Of a stretch of DNA of 64,000 nt, positions 39,042 through 50,720 are shown piece after piece. A program made the position numbers and the translations under genes. The notes below the pieces were generated by a model. That model did not search any database, was not told where the DNA came from, and saw nothing but the letters and a program-made list of their open reading frames with translations. Source of the DNA: Rhynchonema sp. JSB1_4 (lineage: Eukaryota; Nematoda; Chromadorea; Monhysterida; Xyalidae); NCBI GenBank assembly GCA_030248065.1, contig JASAMV010001783.1:38028-102027 (forward strand), read 5' to 3'. Numbering within the stretch: the first letter of the stretch is position 1; each line of letters starts with the position of its first letter.

Positions 39042-39832
39042 TCACAGGATCGATTCAATGAAAGTTGCCAGTGCAATGTCCCGTTCAGACAAACCAGCGC
39101 ACTCGTGCGTGGACAGCGTGATGTCAACCTGCAAAGAAAACATCAGCATTGCTTTACATACTTTCAAAATTGTGCATGCGATTTTTATATAATGTGAATT
39201 GTGCAGCAATGCGCTTTTTGGTTGCCCGTTTCAACCTGCGTTCGCAGACGGGCGGTGCACCAGGTCATCGTCAGTGCGAATGCACCAGATGGCCGCGTGA
39301 CGCCAAAAAGACACGCGAGCTGGTTTTATGCTCGCGTAAAACATCACTGTATCCACCTTCACCGCACATTCAAAGAAGATCAAATAAAGGATATTGAAGT
39401 ACAAAACAAAAGCAGAACAGAATTCACCTTGCTGTACACATTGAACCATTCGGGGTGGTGGTCCATTTTGTCCGCTTTCAGTGCGATCCGTGTCATGAAG
39501 CCAAATGCCTGAATGTCAAGGTGATAATTCAGGTAAACTCAGGTGCTCGATAGTTCAGGTAAACCCATGGACAGAGCGACAAAACAAGCACATTTTCAGA
39601 CTAAAAATTATAATTATATTACTTTATTGAACTTGGTGTTATTATTTGGTGAAAACAGAAAGTAAAACGGAAAAATGTAGTAAATGTCAAAACCTGAAAG
39701 CCTGACCTGATTGAAGTCTTTGAACATGAACACTTTTTGAATGGCATCCCTGCCCTGCACTGTCTTCCATCCAGCATCAAGCAAAGGTGCCAATTGGGTC
39801 GCACGGACGGCATCGGAAAGCTTGCAGATCGG
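39042..39832 (-). CDS. PCBD1: Pterin-4a-carbinolamine dehydratase (PCBD/DCoH), 5' exon missing
   Basis: Dehydrates 4a-hydroxytetrahydrobiopterin, recycling the cofactor of aromatic amino-acid hydroxylases; vertebrate homologs also stabilise HNF1 dimers. Three in-phase exons: 39832-39707 ([34 protein letters not shown]), 39508-39428 ([27 protein letters not shown]) and 39128-39042 ([20 protein letters not shown]). The catalytic histidines DHH and STH are all present and the protein ends a few residues after the usual C-terminus. The 97 visible residues cover nearly the whole enzyme. No ATG is in frame in the first of these exons after its acceptor, so at least one short upstream coding exon between 39833 and 41757 is missing from my model. 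Confidence 0.92.
39254..39310 (+). repeat. Intronic repeat unit, copy 3
   Basis: GTGCACCAGGTCATCGTCAG, TGCGAATGCACCAGATG and a GCCGCGTGACGCC tail, in the last PCBD intron, antisense to the gene. A diverged AAAACATCACTG lies 40 bases further on, in the same relative place as TGAAACATCACTG in copy 2. Confidence 0.75.
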
Positions 39833-40521
39833 CTGGAAAGAAAACAAAGATCAGCCATTTTGTCTCGTTTTCGAAAGAATGATAGATCAGAACAGCCGGT
39901 TACTGCCTGTTCTCGGCTAACCATTTTGTCTTGTCAATTTCGGCAAAACGTTGATTTCCTCTCCGTACTATGTACTTCCAGAGATTTATGAACGTATGAT
40001 TTTCACAGCGCAAGAATAATCAGCAACGAATAAAGCAGAGAAATAAAATCTGGGTGTGAGAATATTTCGGTTTTCTTGAAATATGTAAGAGCGGGCTGTG
40101 CCAAAATACCCACATGTTGGCGGTCGTATAATACAGTCCCAGTGCGTGGACGGGGCTAATGTTTCGCATGGGCCAAGAAAATAAAACTATTTATGCTGTC
40201 GAAACTTGCCTACACAATAATCGTGCGCTGCCTTTCACTCGCAATGTACAGGACAGAGAAAAACAGCGCAAACAGCCAGAACTTGCTGTGCTGGGGTTTG
40301 GGTTGGCCAACCAAAGGCCAAAGTACCGAAGCCCGTGTTAATTTCAATCAGATTCGACAATAACTGCGTGTCTTCACCAACAAACAGCGTGCATTACCTG
40401 AGGTTTTAGCTGATCATGTGCATTTCGGAAGCTTAGCAGAAACAAACATAAAAAAACTTCTGAAATAAGCAAACCGCTGCCCGAGGTCTCTATGTGATGT
40501 TCATCGCATACAAAAACAGGT

Positions 40522-40854
40522 ATAGTCCGTCCACCAGCTCATGGCACTTTGTGTTGCTGCTGGCTGGTTTGTTCCCTTCCTCCACGTCCTAATGAAAGAG
40601 AAATTGAGTTTCCAAAAAAAATTATTTTTTCTCCTAAATTGCTGTTTTTATGAAATCGACGTGTTTTATCGATTTTAATTTAATTTAATTTTAAATTTGA
40701 TCGTATTCAATCGTTTTCGACACATCTTCTTGTTTTTTAAGTTTTTTTTTAGCAAAATCGCTCACGCTCAATTTCTCTTTCATTAGAACGTGGAGGAAGG
40801 GAACAAACCGGCTAGCAGCAACACAAAGTGCCATGAGCTGGTGGACGGACTATA
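40522..40854. mobile_element. TA-flanked MITE 'TATAGTCCGTCCACC', copy 2
   Basis: Nearly the same as 12315-12639 along its whole length, including the AT-rich centre, so the family was active recently. It lies upstream of the known PCBD exons. Confidence 0.88.
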
Positions 40855-41004
40855 CCGTTGACTTGTTCAATGACCATGGGTGAGTTCCCACGACAACCAA
40901 TTTTGTTTCAAGCGTTTTTTGATAAAAAAAACATAGTCTTTGCCCCATAAACTGACCTCAGTTGCTGTTTCAACATTTGCTGTTGCTCAAATCTGATGAA
41001 TCGT

Positions 41005-41145
41005 TATTCTTGGATTCACTGATTAATTGCAGCACGTTCAACTGTGAAAACGATTGGTACCGATGGGTCAGCGGTTGATCGCACATCGTTTGAGTCCATT
41101 GCCAAAAGTTTTCGACCTGTCGCACTCTGTTGTAGCTAACGTCTG
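41005..41145 (-). other. Exon-like open segment, identity unknown
   Basis: On the minus strand, after a plausible CAG acceptor, an open frame reads ...SYNRVRQVENFWQWTQTMC... and stops some 20 codons later in ...SNSKC. Composition looks coding, and 'ENFWQW' faintly recalls the extracellular part of polycystin-type proteins. I cannot connect it to a neighbour. It may be a stray exon or gene relic. Confidence 0.25.
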
Positions 41146-41757
41146 AACAGTGGGGAAAAGAAAAAATGACAAAATTTCCTCTGCGCAGTGCTGCGTTGTA
41201 TTCGTGCCTTTTGGGAATGCATGAAAATAATGAATTCAGGTTATTCTGTCGAGCCACAAAGAACCACAGAAGAACCATCAACATGCGACAGCCTGAGTCT
41301 TCATAATGATCTCTCATGACAACACTGTGTGAAAGTCTGGAGCAAAGAACCTATGTAAATAGATGTTAACGATTGCTTTTCGTGATTTGAAATAGGTTTA
41401 TTTTTCGAAGAAACATCGAAAAACAGCAACAATAGGGTTTTCAACATAATAACGCTGAAATCGCTCAATCAATAATATATCAAAGTCCAAGCCCAAAAAA
41501 ATTCAATCCAAATAATCATGAAATCGTGCGTGATTCACAAAGGGAAAGCAATTTTAACAACTTTCGATAAAAGACAATTTTACAAGCGGAGGGGATAATA
41601 TCACAGAACATAATCAGGTAAAACTTCATAACTTCATGTAATTAATGTTGGTATTCAGAATATACATATTTACCGCTTCATGAAGTATCGTTATGGTATG
41701 ACATGGTACCAGGTCTACATAGTGACGTAGATTTCTTTACATGTTTTCAAATTTATA

Positions 41758-44700
41758 CTACCGCGCTATCGTCCGTATGAATCCATCCAATTGTGTTTCG
41801 TTCTGCGTAATTTTGCCACGAGCCGCTATAATCGCCTCCTGCGTCTGTTTAATCTCGTTATCGAGCTCGGAGATTTTGGCCTGAATTTTGAGAAAAGAAC
41901 AGCTTAAAGTTAACCATTCAATCACATTTTTTTAAAATTTGGATCCTTTTGGAGCTTCATGCACACTTTCATGGCATCAGAATCGAATTTGGTGTTGAGA
42001 CGGTTTGATTTTGCTTTTAGGATTTTGAGGTGAGAATTTTGGGTGGTAATCTTGCTGGTGCTGTCAAATGGTCAGCGCGGAAGTGTTATTTTCGGTTAGC
42101 AGAAACTTTTACGCTGCCCAAAATTACAAACCCAATTTTACACCGGCACACATGTCCAGCCCATCAGCCCGGTACTATCCCGTCCCCAATACCAACAAAG
42201 TGTCTGCCGGCCTATTGGTGTGATACCTGAGTTTTCCGGTTACAGCCCCTGGGACTCTATTCGGTAGTAGGTGGGAAATCGGAACTGGGCTGTAACCGGA
42301 AAACTCCGGTACGTAACCGAAGTTTCCCTGAAGTCTCCATTCCGAGGAAAGATGTGGTAGCTTTAGCGGCAATGCTCCGGATCGCATATATAAGTATTAT
42401 ATGTACCTGTAGCATGGCGGTGTCTTTGTCATGCGAGTGCACGCGCAGCTGCTGCAGAGTAATGGTGTTCTTCTGGTACTCCTTCTTCCAACTTTCGTTC
42501 TCCTTCAGCATGCTATCGATGTCTTCCTGTGAGTTTGAGGGATGTTTTTTTCTCTGGGAACCGTAAAAATTTTTTTTCGTTATTTGCATTTGAAGGGTGT
42601 CGATGTCCCCCTGATGGGAAAGTATGTGAGAGATACAAAATATGTACAGTTGCACGCCAATCGACGAAGAGCCGTTGCGGCTTGCCATATCTGACAAATG
42701 GAGATCATACAATATACATCGAATCGGCTATCACGAATCACCATGGGCGGCATCGCGGGAGATCAGAAGTGGATAAATACTTTCATTTTGCCCGGATGCT
42801 GCCGATGGTGATTCGTGATGGCCGATTCAGAGTACATGACATCCATTGGTCACGTTCAGCAAGCAGGAACAACGCAAAGTCGATTGGCATGCAACTACGC
42901 GGCATATGAAGGTGATTTCATGTCAGGGGGACATCGGGATTTAATTATCGAGTTTGAACGCGAACAATTTACAACTGTACACTGCCTTGATTAGTTGCTG
43001 TTATCGTGCCTATCCATTTCCCAGGTTTTAACTATTCCAGAGGTACAGTAGCTATTCATTACCTAAGTAGATAACATTTTCGCTTCTGAACCAAAGCTCC
43101 ACAACAGTGTTCGAGCAGAGTGCTGTACAGTTGCCGCATTAATATTTTCAGCACCGAATGTTCGTTTAACGGTTTCTCCTAATGGCCAATGCTCGATAAA
43201 AGTTACCTAGTCAGTCAGTCAGGCACCAGTGAGCTTTGTTCTGTGCTGGGTAGTCTGTAGGTGTACCTAGGTGTCAGTGGCGGATCCAGCTTTTGGTCAA
43301 GGGAGTGGCCAAATCCAAAAAAACTCATTTTTATCCAGTGCTTGTTCCGTTTTTGAAAAGTCATTATTATCCAGCGCTTGTTTAAAATTTAAAATATCAT
43401 ACAAAAAGTGACAACGCGCGCGAGGCGCGCGAAATGTTGGCACTTTTCACGCGCGCGCAAGCCAAATTTCACTAAAAATTCGTATATCTGACGCGCGAGG
43501 CGCGCGATTTTTGGACTTTTGAAGTGTATCAGAGTGAAAATACTGCGATTTAGGGGTCCTTTTTTCTTCTTCCTTCCGAAACGGTGGCCCCCTTCAGGGG
43601 ACAAATGGACCAAAGGGGGCATGGCCCCTGTGCCCCCTGGATCCGCCCTTGCTAGGTGTGGTCTAGCAGGGTTGGATTAAAAAAAAGTAAAAAATTTTTT
43701 TTAAAACAAAATTTTTTTTTAAAAAAAAGTTATCCACTTTTTTTATTTTAAAGTTTTAAAAAGTAAGTCCACATTTTTTTATTATTTTTCCTTTTTTCCC
43801 CACTTCCCAGACATCCCAACAATCGCTGCATGTATAATATAGGACATCCCATACCGTATACTGTGCAGTTATTGAGCTATCGACGTAAGCTATCGACAGA
43901 CTCCACGTTGCTCGCCTATTTGCAGTTGTGTGGATTTGTCATTTGTTGCTTTTGTCACACAACATGAGTGTGGTGTAACTCTTTATCTCTCTTCAAATTT
44001 ATCCCAAAATTCACAAACAGAAGGTTGGTCTTCCCTTTGTCATATATGCCCACAGAGTTACCTTCGGGCGGGTTCTCAAAGTTATGACCAAATGGGCTAG
44101 ATCGCAGGTGATCGACATAAACATGCAAGTCAGTGGAGAAGTTTTCTTTAGTGCCCTCAAAACATACCTAAGTAACATGATTTCAGAAATTTCATTTTTC
44201 TAGAAACCAATTTTTTGGGGGTCCGGAATAAAAAAAAGTGATTTTTAAAAAAAAATTTAAAAAGTTTTTTTTTAAAAAAGTTCGATAATAAAATTTTTTT
44301 TAATCCAACCCTGGGTCTAAGCCTGAGTCTCATCACCCTGCAATAGACATAGGCGTAGCGCACCCAACCCAAACCTGCAAATAGTCCAACAATCTGGCCA
44401 ACGGATGTGTGAGTCTGGTCAGATTCTGCACACCACCCTTCAGCTTGTCCATTTCCTGTCGCGTCTTCTCGCGTTCTCGTTCATCGAACACAACGGTGGT
44501 TAGTGCACCCGATCCACCCTGAATAATCAGGGACATTCAGGGTTGCATGTATGATGGCGGACAGCCAGTTGAGCAAAGCACGTTTGAGCAAGACGACTTT
44601 GAGCAAGTGAAAAAGAGCAGGGTTATAAGAGAGCAGAACCTCAAATCATATAGGCCTAAGCCTAAGCCTGCTAAGCCCACACACACAAAACTAAACGTAA

Positions 44701-47700
44701 GTGTAGGCCTAAGCTAAGCCTAAGCCTGATACCTAAATCAACCCAAGCTTAAGCCATTGGGACAAAATAAGAACTCTGCTCTTTTGACTCTGCCCGTTTT
44801 TTCTTGCTCAAAGTGGTCTTGCTCAAATGTGCTGTGCTCAATTGCACGGCCACCTCTATGATATTACATACATACATAGGTAGTGCGCGATGCTACTAAT
44901 TTCGAAAACGGGAAAATTGTCGTTGGTCAATCTTTTTGCATCCGCCAGCATATGACATCTAGTGTTCATCCATTCTTGCTTTAGCTCTATGCATACATAG
45001 ATGGAAAGCGTAAAAGTTTACTTATTATGATGCGTGGCGGCCAACTTTTACGCTGGTCAAACGTTGTGCTAAAATCACAGGGCTAAAACTTGTACGAGTC
45101 AATAACTTTCGATTTGCTGAGGACCAACCTGTTCTCCCATTTGTGCGTCCAGCTGCTTTTTCGTGTCCAATATGGTTCTCACCAATCCGCCGTGCTCCTC
45201 CGCATCGAGTTGATCAGCGTCCACGCCCATTTTCAGGCTCATATCAGGTGCTATGTCACCGCCGTCCGGCTGTTCGTCAACCACAAAGTCGTCTGCAAAA
45301 TTATAAAACAGATATCCAACTTCGTGATCAGATTTACTGATGCCACTAATTTTGACCAGTGTAAAAGTTGTCGATTGGAAACAGATTTTAAGCTAGTCAA
45401 TGAAGGTCACATCATAGAATTACAAACATCCGATATCGGTTTGGATTTTTTGAACAAACAAAATATCTGGCTAGATTTTGCATTGCGACAAATTTTGAAT
45501 AGCGTAAAGGTTGCTATCAGCCAGAATTTCTGGCCTTAGTTTTCGGACTAGTTTGTACCCTGACGTCGTGACGTTACCGTAACCCACTGCTACAGTATGC
45601 CTACCGGCGTCATCCTTTGTCTGTGCGTCATCGTGAATGATCAACGTATTCGTTGGGGCACTGGTGTCATTGTGGAGGTTGTTGCTTGCGCCACTCGGAT
45701 CAGTTCCTGTTCCGGTTCCGGTTCCAGTTCGTTCAGGTGCCGGTTCCGGTACCACATCGCGACGTTTAATTCGAGGCGCCCGTCGCGCTGCAGCAGTGCC
45801 CGGACGTTGACCCATTGACGTACCCGGGCGTTGACCGATGCTCGTGCCTGAATTGAAAAGAAGAATGAAATGAAAGAGAACGATTAAAGGGCGTGTCTGC
45901 CGACTCCAGTCCAAGCTTGTTGGGACCGTGCGAAGGTTGGCAATCATCGTTATATTTTGTTTCAAAATTTCATGTATTTTCATATTTTTTATCAAGTTTC
46001 ATTTCGATAACGAACCTTACATCAGCCATCTTCCGTTTTGCTTCCGGACTCCATATGATGACCCTCTTGGAGGGTACTCAGTCAAAGAGGGTCATCAGGC
46101 ACGGCTGCTTATGGGTGATATTTTCGAAACGGTGTAAAGGTGAGTTGGGTGTAAAGGTCGGTGTAAGCTCAATCGAAAGCTCGGTCGGTGTCAGCTCGGT
46201 GTAAACATGAAACATTGCCTGCTGTTAACGTGGAATGTTTCATGTTTACACCGAGCTGACACCGACCGAGCTTTCGCCCGAGCTTACACCGACCTTTACA
46301 CCCAACTCACCTTTACACCGTTTCGAAAATGCCACCCTATGTCGTATGTACATAATTGGTGTTTTGATCCAAGGTGACACTAACCAGGTCTGGGTGGCGA
46401 CAACGGTGTTCGATTATGTTCCAGATCGACATCGTCCAAATCGCCGTGATGCGTGATCGTGCTCAGTTGTTGTGCCAATTCAGCCTCGCCGCGCGATCCG
46501 TTCAACAAAAACTCGCCAGTTTGGTCGTGTGAGGCTGAAAAATTAAAGAAATGAAAGTTGTTGCGTATGTGTGAAAGTTTTTGTTCGTTGATAATAATAA
46601 TGTGATTACATACAGTGCCAGGGTGAAGTCATTCTAGCCCTTTATAGCCTATTGTCCCCTCTTGATGTCTGGAGCGTTCCATGTCACAGAATTATAAATT
46701 ATATTCCGAAATAATTATATTCGGTCCATGCATGTTTTATAGAGAAGAAGGCCCATGGTGTGTATGCATAATCTGCATCAAAGCAATAGTTGAGAAATGA
46801 AAACTTACCGATAATGGATTTAGCTCTGACGAGCTTGCCCTTTGGTTTCCGAACTGATATCGGAATCTTAGACGCTTAAAGAGTACAAAAGCGACGAATG
46901 CATGTCCGTTAATGAATGAATGAAAAAAGTGTTGTTGAAGTTTTTCAAGAAATTCGACATCTTGATTTTCTCCCGTTCCAAGAAACAAACGGGGATCCCC
47001 CAACCCCCGGGGCCAGAAAGGAACCCCAAAAATGGAAAACAATGCAATTCAGTGCACCGGGCTTTAAATGTAGACGTTTCCACTTAGAGCCCCAATTGCT
47101 CACGATGCTGCAGGAAAAAACTCCTGTATATGGAATTCAGTTTTAATACACATCTTTATGGCTTTAAAGTTAATCGATTCAATTCCTTAAATCGCTAACC
47201 ATCGAGCTCCGCGCTGTCCTCCCTCGATTTCTGTCTGTGTTTGGATTTCGAATCGTTCCGATCGCTAGATTTTTTGCTACTTCGATGATGATCCTTATCT
47301 TTTGACGAATTTCTATGATGTCCTTTGTCTTTGTCCTTGTCTTTTGATCTGTCTTTTTTGTCTCGTTTCTCTTTCTTGTCTTTTGACGACGACCGATGTT
47401 GTTTCTTCTCGGCGGCGACGGTGGAGGAATCGTCCTTTTGCTCCTTTCCAATTTCAACATCACCGTTTATGTTCATTCCTTCTGTTGCCGAATCTTTCGA
47501 TTTTGATCTGTGATGTTTGCTGTCCTTTTTGTCCTTTTCCTTGTCCTTTTTGTCTTTCGAGGACGACCGTCTGTGATGTTTGTCTTTTTTCGACGATTTT
47601 CTATCGCCCAAATTTGATTGTTCTTCGCTGATGGCGGGCATTGCGTGACGATTTTCTACAATGGAAACGTTTAGTCCTCATAGGTAATAGTGAGAGTATT

Positions 47701-49275
47701 GAAGCCCGAGGCCTATAAATACAGCATGATCGCTGACTGTTTGGTATCGGAGTCTGCGTACGTGGTTCTCGGTTTCAAACCGAAGCGAACCAACCAATGT
47801 GTTGACGCGAATAAGTTTGAACGAATCACAACTAATGATATGTGTGGGTATGCAGTTGCGGTTCAGGTGCGCTTGCTGTGAACGATGACCTAGTGGATCG
47901 CTTGACTGTGAAAACCGTGAAACAGACTGCAACGACCAAAAATAGCTGCAGCGTTGCATTTCCAACTGTACTTCGCTGAAACCTGACTCCGTTCACGCCT
48001 ATGTACCTTTATTTGATCCAGCCGATCCGGCACTGGAACTCAATTCGAACTTTTCGCCAGCCAACACCCGTTGTACTGCATCAGCATCTTTTGTCGCATC
48101 GAAGTTCCTGGCCGCCGTCGCCAGACTTTGCAGCAGTTTGTTCGTCTTGTCGGCTTCGGCACCCGCAACGCTGCAAAGGCAGTTTTTTTTGCCTCAAGTA
48201 CATATTAAGGCACATGCTGCACTGCTGCGAGGTTATCCTTTTTGAAAAATATAATATACAGTACGTTGGAAAGTTTGGCGAAAATATAACGCACTATAGA
48301 TTGTGTTCTGCCACCAGTGGGAACCGGCTTCTGAGGCTCTCTGAAACTGGGACTCGATCAGGCGAGTTTCGGACTAAAACTAAAGGTATGTATACCCAGT
48401 GCCTAGCCCAATCAAGAACCCTAAAAGTCAAATAACACCTTAAACCTTAGGCGTGTGACTCACGCAGAGCCTCATTTGTGCCTAAGTGATGAAAAGCCAG
48501 AAATCTATCGTGAACCGACATTTTGGCGGCTCGCACGTCCAATTTGTCATGCACGCTGAACTCTGTTGCGTCGATCAATTTCTGCACGAAAAGCACCTTT
48601 TCCTCGCGTTTCGCTTCCTTGATGTATTCCCTTCGCTGTTGGTCGGCAGTGATCAGACCCTGATGTTGCAAGGAAAGAGTCAATCAATAGTCCTTGTTAG
48701 GGCGCCCTTAGTCATAGTGGAAAATGGAAATGAAAAAAATTCTATGTCCAAGTTTTCCATTTTCATTTTCCAATATGACTAAGGGCATACTGGAAAATGG
48801 AAATGAAACAAAACATTTTCTGCAGCAGTCGTGTTTTGACATATGACAAAAACATTTTCTGTTCCTCTCAACTCTCGGCCGCTGATTGGTCAAAATTTAC
48901 GCAGAAAATGTCTTGGTTCATTTCCGTTTTCCATTTTCCACTATGCTCTTAGTCATATTGGAAAATGGAAATGGAAACCTTGGACATAGAATATTTTTTC
49001 ATTTTCATTTTCCAATTTCCACTATGACTAAGGGCGCCCTTAGAAATATTACGGCAGTGGGAATGACCGTTGCGTTACAACTAGCCACCCCGTCATGAAA
49101 CATCATCGGACCACAAACCTACCGTATACAGTCCATATTTTTTGTGCAACGCCACGTAAACGTCATGAATGAACGCAACGGGCGGACGCTGCAGCAACTT
49201 GTCCACCATTGGTGGCTTGTCAATCAGGCCTGCAAAGGCCGCCCGTGTTTCGTCACAATAATCGGGTGCGGACAT
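41758..49275 (-). CDS. TRAF3IP1: TRAF3IP1 / IFT54 intraflagellar transport protein
   Basis: IFT-B subunit that binds IFT20 and tubulin and is needed to build cilia (DYF-11 in C. elegans). Eleven exons in order: 49275-49123, 48659-48520, 48170-48007, 47655-47200, 46853-46809, 46534-46385, 45847-45605, 45292-45129, 44518-44375, 42526-42407, 41880-41758; 633 residues, in phase. The N-terminal CH-like domain shows KPPMVDKLLQRPPVAFIHDV, FVQKLIDATEFS and ADKTNKLLQSL...RVLAGEK. Exon 4 is a 151-codon Lys/Asp/Ser/His-rich linker. RRAPRIKRRDVV matches the conserved motif before the C-terminal coiled coil, which covers LVRTILDTKKQLD, VQNLTRLTHPLARLLDYLQ, SWKKEYQKNT and the last exon. The ATG at 49275 starts ten residues before the conserved block; a TA-flanked MITE lies 60 bases upstream. 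Confidence 0.95.
42601..42937. mobile_element. Inverted-repeat element 'CGATGTCCCCCTGA'
   Basis: Ends CGATGTCCCCCTGATG and TCAGGGGGACATCG, with further paired blocks around ACAGTTGCACGCCAATCGAC and GAATCGGCTATCACGAATCA. In the last IFT54 intron. Upstream of it, 42231-42308 is a smaller hairpin on GAGTTTTCCGGTTACAGCCC. Confidence 0.8.
43275..43651. mobile_element. hAT-type MITE with perfect 8-base target duplication
   Basis: Starts CAGTGGCGGATCCAGC and ends GGATCCGCCCTTG. CTAGGTGT is duplicated exactly at 43267-43274 and 43652-43659. A truncated relative lies at 55163. Non-coding; IFT54 intron 9-10. Confidence 0.9.
43667..44313. mobile_element. hAT-type MITE 'CAGGGTTGGATT'
   Basis: Starts CAGGGTTGGATTAAAA and ends TTTTAATCCAACCCTG, with long A/T arms like those at 22309 and 31163. 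Flanks TGGTCTAG and GGTCTAAG look like an 8-base duplication disturbed by one indel. It begins seven bases after the previous element's duplication. Confidence 0.82.
44572..44852. mobile_element. Inverted-repeat element with GAGCAA repeats
   Basis: Arms built from TTGAGCAAGACGACTTTGAG and its complement CTCAAAGTGGTCTTGCTCAA. The centre carries the GCCTAA-rich stretch annotated separately. IFT54 intron. Confidence 0.75.
44650..44745. repeat. GCCTAA/TTAGGC-like hexamer stretch
   Basis: Two clusters, GGCCTAAGCCTAAGCCTG and GGCCTAAGCTAAGCCTAAGC, separated by about 35 bases. GCCTAA is the complement of TTAGGC, the telomere unit of many nematodes. The runs are only two to three units long. Confidence 0.6.
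46113..46337. mobile_element. Compact MITE 'GGGTGATATTTTCGAAACGG'
   Basis: Almost perfect palindrome of 225 bases with ends GGGTGATATTTTCGAAACGG and CCGTTTCGAAAATGCCACCC. The arms carry GGTGTAAAGG-type repeats and the centre has TGAAACATT and AATGTTTCA facing each other. Relative of 20673-21273. Confidence 0.9.
48699..49041. mobile_element. Inverted-repeat element 'GGGCGCCCTTAGTC'
   Basis: Ends GGGCGCCCTTAGTCATAGTG and its complement, then repeated GGAAAATGGAAATGAAA blocks in both orientations. An inner pair of ends near 48780 and 48945 suggests a second insertion of the same family. IFT54 intron 1. Confidence 0.85.
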
Positions 49276-49334
49276 TCTTTGTGGATTGACTTCTTGGGTA
49301 TTGCTGTTTTTCCTGAAATCATGAATGGTAAGTA

Positions 49335-49595
49335 TATTGGTCGCACAATGATTTTCATAAGAATTGGTCAAATTCTTTGTTCCTGAATCGTAAAGACGGG
49401 AAAATTACGGGTGTGACAGTGATGTTGTGTGATCTGCACACGAGGCATGCATGTTTCAGACCCACAGCAACGCTAGATTATTTTCAGCTGAAATGTTTTG
49501 GAAAAATGACAAATAGCACAGTGGTTAAGAGTGACTGAACGTGAAAATCAGGATTGATTTGATGAATTTCTAATATGTGGTCGTTGTGCGACCAA
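49335..49595. mobile_element. MITE 'TATTGGTCGCACAATG', copy 2
   Basis: Same ends as 36062-36340. It sits 60 bases upstream of the IFT54 start codon, so it probably overlaps the promoter or 5' UTR. The rest of 49276-49860 shows nothing recognisable. Confidence 0.75.
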
Positions 49596-49860
49596 GATTA
49601 TATCGAACTTGATGATAGGACCGGATGCTATTGGTCACGTGACTTATCTAGACTGGAGCACACTTTGAGAATTATACACACAACTCGAACCATTGTTTCA
49701 AGGCTGAGAACTTTATCAAATCAAAGTGGCTGCTTTCTAAAAATAAATTCCGACACAACAAAAATTGTAGGCATGTACATACATATGCAATCACTTTTCA
49801 GCTTGTTTGCAAAGTTCGAAGTTTGTGATGGGAAGTAGGTGAATACAAAGACAAAAACGT

Positions 49861-50079
49861 CTATGGTTTATCTTTGCCGCACATGATGAGTGAGCAGGTG
49901 AAGCCATCATGCGTATTGAGTCTGGCCACGATGTACAGTACATACACAGACGCATGCGCAGTAGCTGGTGCGTCACTGCAGGTTACCATGACAACATGGG
50001 CACTCCTGAATGAGGACATGGTCGAAAGTTCGGGTTCTGGGTCCAGCACATGCATGGATCCTGTCGCGAACGGGAACTG
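49861..50079 (-). CDS. Candidate terminal exon of an unrecognised gene
   Basis: After a good acceptor (TCTCTTGACAG) a 72-codon frame runs to a stop at 49861: starts QFPFATGSMHVLDPEPELS, ends ...SLIMCGKDKP. The other two frames are also partly open, so coding is not proved. An upstream open segment (about 50255-50110, ...SQDIDDNRGPNLSMLFRKEF) may be a preceding exon, separated by a gap with a TACTAA sequence. It may belong to the gene that starts at 53603. I do not recognise the product. Confidence 0.3.
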   Translation of the reverse strand, partial: QFPFATGSMHVLDPEPELSTMSSFRSAHVVMVTCSDAPATAHASVYVLYIVARLNTHDGFTCSLIMCGKDKP

Positions 50080-50353
50080 CTGTCAAGAGAATCAGCAGTT
50101 TAGTACCACCTCGTAATGGGCTTAGTATGTGTGTGCCGTAAAGCCGACGTTGAAAGCTTGAGGGGAACTCTTTTCGAAATAGCATGCTGAGGTTCGGGCC
50201 TCTGTTATCGTCAATATCTTGCGATTGTGTTGTGTATGTTCCGTTCACCAGGTACAAGGTATATAAATCTGTGTACTTGTACTATGATGTACTTATATGC
50301 ATACAACATGATTCTATCTTCCAGCAGGATAACATTATACAACATTGATTGTG

Positions 50354-50720
50354 TTAGGGCGGACTAAATACAGAAAAACCGAAGCAGGGACACAATCTCC
50401 ATACAAGATTATTTCACTCATCTCAGTGTCGCGGAAATATTTCCTGTTTCCGTGTTCCGTGATTTTTCTATTTTCATGGAGCACGGACATATTTCCGTGA
50501 AAATTGTTGCTCTTCGCGTCAGCACGCAAACTTTTTACTTCAGTACGCTGACTTTGTCAAAGTCACTCCAGAAGCACCGTTTGCATGCCAGCGTCATTCC
50601 CGTGTTCCGTGCCACGGAAATATTTCCGTGTTTCGTGATTTTGAAAATTATTCACGGAACGCAAAACACGGAAACATTTCCGTGTTCCGGTTTCCGTATT
50701 CAACCTAAGTTCGCCCTTAC
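50354..50720. mobile_element. Inverted-repeat element 'TTAGGGCGGACTAAATAC'
   Basis: Ends TTAGGGCGGACTAAATACAG and a diverged complement ending in CGCCC. The body repeats GGAAATATTTCCGTGTTCCG-like units in both orientations. Non-coding. Confidence 0.75.

Noticed and set aside
44157..44372. Lysine/phenylalanine-rich ORF
   Set aside because: Arises from the A/T arms of a hAT-type MITE.
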